Shown here: in pieces, positions 60,312 to 64,000 of the stretch
Layout: every line of letters begins with the position of its first letter
Numbering within the stretch: position 1 is the first letter of the stretch
NCBI RefSeq assembly: GCF_003855095.1
Contig: NZ_CP033972.1
Location: 2,666,001 to 2,730,000, forward strand
DNA length: 64,000 nucleotides
Direction: 5' to 3'
DNA from: Gordonia insulae
GTDB lineage: Bacteria; Actinomycetota; Actinomycetes; Mycobacteriales; Mycobacteriaceae
Made by a program: the position numbers and the translations under genes
The notes under the pieces: generated by a model
What the model saw: the letters and a program-made list of their open reading frames with translations, nothing else
The model's database searches: none
Told to the model about the DNA's origin: nothing

Positions 60312-61502
60312 TCAGCGCGGCAGACCGAGTCCCCGTTCCGCGATGATGTTGCGCATGATCTCCGAGCTTCCGCCGGCGATCGTGTACGCGCGGGCATACA
60401 GGAACTCGTCCTGCCACCTGCCGTGGTCGACCGCCTGCGGATCACCCTCGACGAGAATCCCGGCCTCTCCGCACAGTTCCACACCCAGCCGGGCGATCTC
60501 GACCCCGAGCTCACTGAACATGAGCTTGGCCATCGGGCCGTCCGACACCCGTTCGGCCTTCCCGGACCAGCGACTGATGTTGGCGTACACCAGCGCCGAG
60601 AGCGCTTCGACCGATGCGGACAGTCCGCCGAGACGTTCCAGCACGGCCCCGTCCTCGATCGCGGGTCTGCCGTCGATCGTGACCCGCCCGGCGAGTTCGA
60701 CGAGGGCGGCGACGTTGCGCCGCAGGCGAACCGCGTTGGCTCCGACGCCACTGCGCTCGTGTCCGAGACTGGAGTTCGCGATGACCCAGCCGTGATTCTC
60801 CTCGCCGATGAGGGCATCGGGGGCGAGCTCGACGTCGTCGAGGAACACTTCGTTGAAGTCCGACGTCCCGGTCATCTCGCGCAGCGGTCGCACATCAACG
60901 CCCGGCAGCCGCATGTCCACGATGAACGCGCTGATCCCCCGATGCTTCGGTGCTTCGGGATCCGTTCGCGCCAGCAGGTAGCCGTAGTCGGCCCAGTGGC
61001 CGTTGGTGGTCCAGACTTTCTGGCCTGACACGCGATAACCGGCGGCGTCGGTCCGGGTCGCCTTGGTGCGCAACGAGGCCAGGTCACTGCCCGAGTTCGG
61101 CTCACTGAACAACTGGCAGAAGATCAGTTCACCGGATCGGATGCCGGGCAGATACTTCTCGCGCTGCTGTTCGGTCCCGAAGTCGATCAGGGCGTTCGAG
61201 ACGAGGTTGGCCGCGCCCTGGACCGCCGCCGGTGTGCGTGCCCGCGCGAGTTCCTCGCCGATCACCACGTCGCGCTCGGACTCGTGCGCCGGACCGCGCC
61301 CGCCGAACCGCTCCGGCCACGCCCCTCCCACATACCCGGCCGCGAAGAGCTTGCGTGTCCAGTCTTTCAACACGGCGAGTTCGTGGGGGTTCTCGGCACT
61401 GCGTACGCCCGCTTTGGGGGCGATGTCGGGTGCGTTCTCGGCGACGAACGCCCGCACCTGTAGACGGAACTCTTCGAGGTCCGGGGTCATCCCGTAATCC
61501 AT
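60312..61502 (-). CDS. Acyl-CoA dehydrogenase (FadE27/29-type alpha subunit)
   Basis: A 396-residue dehydrogenase from ATG 61502. Motifs: AWPERFGGRGPAHESERDVV, QLFSEPNSGSDLASLRTKAT, YRVSGQKVWTTNGHWADYGY, SLGHERSGVGANAVRLRRNV and the terminal AGGSSEIMRNIIAERGLGLP. That ending is characteristic of the catalytic subunit in heteromeric actinobacterial acyl-CoA dehydrogenases. It starts two bases before the upstream crotonase stop region, in a block with MaoC and ligase genes. The short subunit at 52868 may be its partner even though it is in another operon; both are near type B palindromes. Confidence 0.92.
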   Translation of the reverse strand: MDYGMTPDLEEFRLQVRAFVAENAPDIAPKAGVRSAENPHELAVLKDWTRKLFAAGYVGGAWPERFGGRGPAHESERDVVIGEELARARTPAAVQGAANLVSNALIDFGTEQQREKYLPGIRSGELIFCQLFSEPNSGSDLASLRTKATRTDAAGYRVSGQKVWTTNGHWADYGYLLARTDPEAPKHRGISAFIVDMRLPGVDVRPLREMTGTSDFNEVFLDDVELAPDALIGEENHGWVIANSSLGHERSGVGANAVRLRRNVAALVELAGRVTIDGRPAIEDGAVLERLGGLSASVEALSALVYANISRWSGKAERVSDGPMAKLMFSELGVEIARLGVELCGEAGILVEGDPQAVDHGRWQDEFLYARAYTIAGGSSEIMRNIIAERGLGLPR

Positions 61503-61503
61503 G

Positions 61504-62286
61504 TCAGCGGACCTCGTACGCACGCGTCGGGACTTCCGAACGCACGACCTGTGCTTTACCGATCGGATTGCCCAACGACGTGTACGACATACCCGTGGCG
61601 AGGGCCTGCGATCGCGTCGCATCCTTCGACTCCCAGATCGCCCGCACACTGCCCTGAATCGCGGCCGGCGGCTTGGCCGCGATGCGAGCGGCGAGATCGG
61701 AGGCACGAGCCCATAGCGTGTCGCGCGACACGATCTCGGTGACCAGCCCGATCTGATGCGCGCGCTCGGCGGACATCCGCTCGTCCAGCCCCAGGAGAAC
61801 CATGCGCAGCACCTCCCCGATCGGGATGCGGTGCGCGAGACCGATCGGCTCGAGCGCCGCCACCAGGCCGTAGGAAACATGCGGGTCGAAGAACTGGGCG
61901 TCGTCGCTCGCGATGATGATGTCGGCTTCGTTGATCCAATACAGCGCGCCGCCGGCCACCAGGCCGTGGACAGCGCAGATCAGCGGTTTCCAGCAACCGT
62001 TCTGCTTTGGCGACAGATCGGCCCCCGGGTCACGCCGGCTGAACACGTTGTCGGACACATAGGTGCCCTCCTTGACGTCCATGCCGGTGCTGAAGGCCCG
62101 GTCACCCGCGGCGCGCAGGACGATCACGTGGACGTCGTCGGTCTCGGCCGCGAAGGCCCACAGCGAGCGGAACTCGGCGCGCATCTCGTTGGTGAACGAG
62201 TTCATCCGGTCCGGGCGGTTCAGTGTGATCGTCAGGACGTGCTCATCGAGCTCGGCGATGACCGTGGTCAGTGTCTCCAGATCCAC
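61504..62286 (-). CDS. Crotonase-family protein with atypical active site
   Basis: A 260-residue crotonase from GTG 62286, which has AGGAGG four bases upstream; an ATG at 62346 is possible but lacks a site. RMNSFTNEMRAEF and RAFSTGMDVKEG line the oxyanion hole. The glycine turn GLVAGGALYWINEAD lacks the first Glu, and the second region reads FFDPHVSYGLVAALEP with Asp/His. The same HVSYG arrangement occurs in a subgroup of uncharacterised actinobacterial hydratases, so simple hydration is doubtful. It is tightly linked to the acyl-CoA dehydrogenase gene downstream and the MaoC gene upstream. Confidence 0.85.
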   Translation of the reverse strand: MDLETLTTVIAELDEHVLTITLNRPDRMNSFTNEMRAEFRSLWAFAAETDDVHVIVLRAAGDRAFSTGMDVKEGTYVSDNVFSRRDPGADLSPKQNGCWKPLICAVHGLVAGGALYWINEADIIIASDDAQFFDPHVSYGLVAALEPIGLAHRIPIGEVLRMVLLGLDERMSAERAHQIGLVTEIVSRDTLWARASDLAARIAAKPPAAIQGSVRAIWESKDATRSQALATGMSYTSLGNPIGKAQVVRSEVPTRAYEVR

Positions 62287-62350
62287 AGTTCCTCCTGCAG
62301 GCGTTCGAGTGCTCGGCACCCGCTCATTGATGAATGTGGCGACCATTGCG

Positions 62351-63631
62351 TCAGGCCTGACCGGAACGACGCTTCTGGGCGCGCAGTTCGCCGTGCCGCT
62401 TGAGCATCTGGGCGGCGATCAACTCCCAGTCGGCGGGCGGTGTCGGCAGCACCGCGAGCCCGGACTCGCGGCTCGGCAGCGAAATGGTCGCCGTCGCAGG
62501 ACACGTCACCTCGCCACGCTGACTCGTGCCCCGGAACTCCACGTCCACCAGGTGACGGCCGCCGTCGACACGCTTGCCGGTGACCTCACCGGTGAAGTAG
62601 TGCGTGTCACCGAGGTAGTTGAACTTGCGCATCTGGCTCGACATCGACTCGATCCAGCCCTCGTCGCCCATCCAGTCGGTGAGGTAATGCGTCAGCCAGC
62701 AGTCACGCATCATGCCGTAGTCGTAGGCGGCCGGCAGACCGATCGACCGGGCGTACTCACTGTCCCAGTGGATGCGCTGCGCGACGTCGGGCACACCTTG
62801 CTCGTTCGGGATGTAGAAGGCCGCGATGCGCTGCCGGTTCTTGTATCCCAGGCGTCCCGCGGACGGTGTGTAGGGCGCGAAACCGTAACCGCCGGAGTGG
62901 AACACCATCATGTCGGTGGCCGTCAACGGCCCCTTGACCAGGTCGCCGAGCGAGTCGCCGACCTGCACATCGTCCCAGTACCTCGTCTGCGACCCGCGCG
63001 GAGCCTCCGCGGCATAGAGTTCGTCGATCGCGGCTATCTCGTCGGGCGTGTAGGTGGCCGCCTCGATGGCGTCGTACTTCTTGCGCTTCTTCGACTCGTG
63101 CCGCTCGGTGTGGATCGTCAGGACGCGCTGCGCCTGCACCACCTCGGCGCGCTGATTGAACTGCACGTGGATGCGCGTGACGAACAGCGAACGACCCGCG
63201 AACTCCGACTCCTTGAGCTCCACCTTCTCGAACCCGTGGAAGGCGTAAACCGTGTCACCGTCGTAAACCGGCCGGTACCAGTCGGTCTGACTGCCCGACA
63301 CGAACACGTGGATGCCCCGGAACGCCGGCCGACGGTGCTCGCGCGGCATCTTGTCGGCGAGCAGGTCTTTGCGCAGCGCGATGTTGATCATCGGTGGCGC
63401 GATCTGCGCTCCCCACCGGGTGTCCGGCCCGTAATCTTCGTCGACGAACAGCGGGTTGTCGTCGCCGTAGGACCGCGCGAAGTTGCGGATGACGTCGGGG
63501 GTGGCGCGGCTGAACTGTTCGCGCTGGGTGACGGCGTGATAGATGCCGCAGATGTCCTTGGCCCGCTGGATGTCCGAGTCGAGGAACGTGTAGATCTCAG
63601 TGTCTTCCTGCGACTTCTCCGCAGTGGTCAT
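62351..63631 (-). CDS. Two-domain MaoC-type acyl dehydratase
   Basis: A 426-residue protein from ATG 63631 made of two hot-dog units. The first (about 35-190) has FARSYGDDNPLFVDEDYG and APPMINIALRK; the hydratase His expected after NPL is Phe. The second (about 225-420) has RYWDDVQVGDSLGDLVKGPL, RIHWDSEYARSIGLPAAYDY and YFTGEVTGKRVDGGRHLVDV. Double hot-dog proteins of this type act as enoyl-CoA hydratases for bulky substrates, the second half being the likely active unit here. It lies between an acyl-CoA ligase (upstream, partial) and two genes of the same block. Confidence 0.88.
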   Translation of the reverse strand: MTTAEKSQEDTEIYTFLDSDIQRAKDICGIYHAVTQREQFSRATPDVIRNFARSYGDDNPLFVDEDYGPDTRWGAQIAPPMINIALRKDLLADKMPREHRRPAFRGIHVFVSGSQTDWYRPVYDGDTVYAFHGFEKVELKESEFAGRSLFVTRIHVQFNQRAEVVQAQRVLTIHTERHESKKRKKYDAIEAATYTPDEIAAIDELYAAEAPRGSQTRYWDDVQVGDSLGDLVKGPLTATDMMVFHSGGYGFAPYTPSAGRLGYKNRQRIAAFYIPNEQGVPDVAQRIHWDSEYARSIGLPAAYDYGMMRDCWLTHYLTDWMGDEGWIESMSSQMRKFNYLGDTHYFTGEVTGKRVDGGRHLVDVEFRGTSQRGEVTCPATATISLPSRESGLAVLPTPPADWELIAAQMLKRHGELRAQKRRSGQA

Positions 63632-63728
63632 GGATGCCTCCGTAGTCGGTGGGCGCGGAACAAGTCGACGCCGGTGACGCGCCCGCGTGCGGGCCGTCGG
63701 TTGTGGGTGGGGGAAACGCGGATCGTGG

Positions 63729-64000
63729 TCACACCGGAGAGGTCTTCGCGCCGAGCCGGTCGACGACATGCCGACGCACGAGCTTGCCGGTCTCAGTCCG
63801 GGGCAGATCGTCCCAGTACACGATGTTGTCGGGAGTTTTGCTGCTGCGCAACGAACTTCGAACGAACGATCGAAGCTCGTCGGCCTCGACGGTCACGCCT
63901 GGACGAAGCACCACGACCGCCTCGATCCGCTGTCCCCATTCCTCGTCAGGCAGGCCGACCACTGCGACGTCGGACACCGCGGGATGTCGGAGGATGACGT
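63729..64000 (-). CDS. AMP-dependent acyl-CoA ligase, C-terminal end (partial)
   Basis: The frame continues past the right edge of the window, so only the last 90 or so residues are visible. They form the mobile C-terminal domain of an ANL ligase: LRHPAVSDVAVVGLPDEEWG, LRSFVRSSLRSSKTPDNIVY and the terminal catalytic Lys in RTETGKLVRRHV. It would be the first gene of the leftward ligase-MaoC-crotonase-dehydrogenase block. Confidence 0.88.
   Translation of the reverse strand, partial: VILRHPAVSDVAVVGLPDEEWGQRIEAVVVLRPGVTVEADELRSFVRSSLRSSKTPDNIVYWDDLPRTETGKLVRRHVVDRLGAKTSPV

Noticed and set aside
62063..63997. 644-codon plus-strand open frame
   Set aside because: It lies opposite the MaoC-type and crotonase genes, which have clear domain motifs; its own translation is Arg/His-rich and without known motifs, as expected of a high-GC antisense frame.

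Overview
This is a high-GC actinobacterial chromosome segment. Mycofactocin-coupled SDRs, heteromeric acyl-CoA dehydrogenases, P450 plus single-cluster ferredoxin and many fadD/fadE/echA-type genes point to a mycolate-containing lineage (Gordonia, Rhodococcus, Mycobacterium, Williamsia or a relative); the genus cannot be fixed from the sequence alone. No rRNA, tRNA, CRISPR array, phage or intact insertion sequence was seen. Almost the whole window is one catabolic region.

Layout. Positions 1-3546: tail of a transketolase-like 2-oxoacid dehydrogenase E1, a branched-chain-type substrate-binding lipoprotein and an IclR regulator. 4009-6704: ferredoxin, Rieske oxygenase and a type I extradiol (VOC) dioxygenase. 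6940-16728: a MaoC-like protein, an ABC transporter whose two permeases and first ATPase are one polypeptide, its second ATPase and a second binding protein, then an isochorismatase-like hydrolase, a SnoaL-like protein, a mycofactocin-type SDR and an acyl-CoA synthetase. 16778-29761: two flavin split-barrel proteins, a crotonase, a TIM-barrel isomerase-like protein, an SDR and a 3-hydroxyisobutyrate-dehydrogenase-like gene, then an amidohydrolase / DUF35-thiolase fusion / CoA-transferase / thiolase operon, and an SDR and an alpha-methylacyl-CoA racemase on the other strand. 29875-32625: acyl-CoA dehydrogenase, SDR, crotonase. 32681-40560: an eight-gene leftward operon (DoxX, phosphatase, acyl-CoA ligase, APH-like kinase, TetR, acyl-CoA dehydrogenase, SDR, quinone oxidoreductase). 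40691-49677: SDR/SnoaL, then a leftward P450 region (flavoprotein reductase, aldehyde dehydrogenase, mycofactocin SDR, ferredoxin, P450, SDR, Gal80-like protein, SnoaL). 49934-64000: C-C hydrolase, two divergent cupins, an operon of acyl-CoA dehydrogenase-like subunit plus hydroxyacid dehydrogenase plus two TIM barrels, and a leftward beta-oxidation block (ligase, MaoC, crotonases, dehydrogenase, ligase, thiolase).

Working model (inference). A substrate carrying a ring and a branched side chain is imported by the Liv-type transporter and oxidised at a terminal carbon by the P450 and its redox partners. Mycofactocin SDR and aldehyde dehydrogenase take it to an acid, CoA ligases activate it, and acyl-CoA dehydrogenases, hydratases, racemase, thiolases and an Ltp2/ChsH2-like aldolase shorten it. 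Rieske oxygenase, extradiol dioxygenase and alpha/beta hydrolase form a meta-cleavage branch for the ring. The substrate is unknown.

The most notable signal is a family of related 16-18 bp palindromes (cores ACATAGTTAACTATGT and AACCTAGATAACTAGGTT) in at least nine promoter regions from 2.3 kb to 60.3 kb, suggesting one regulon, perhaps under the internal TetR protein. Two SDR genes carry apparent single-base deletions in G/C runs, which may be sequencing errors.
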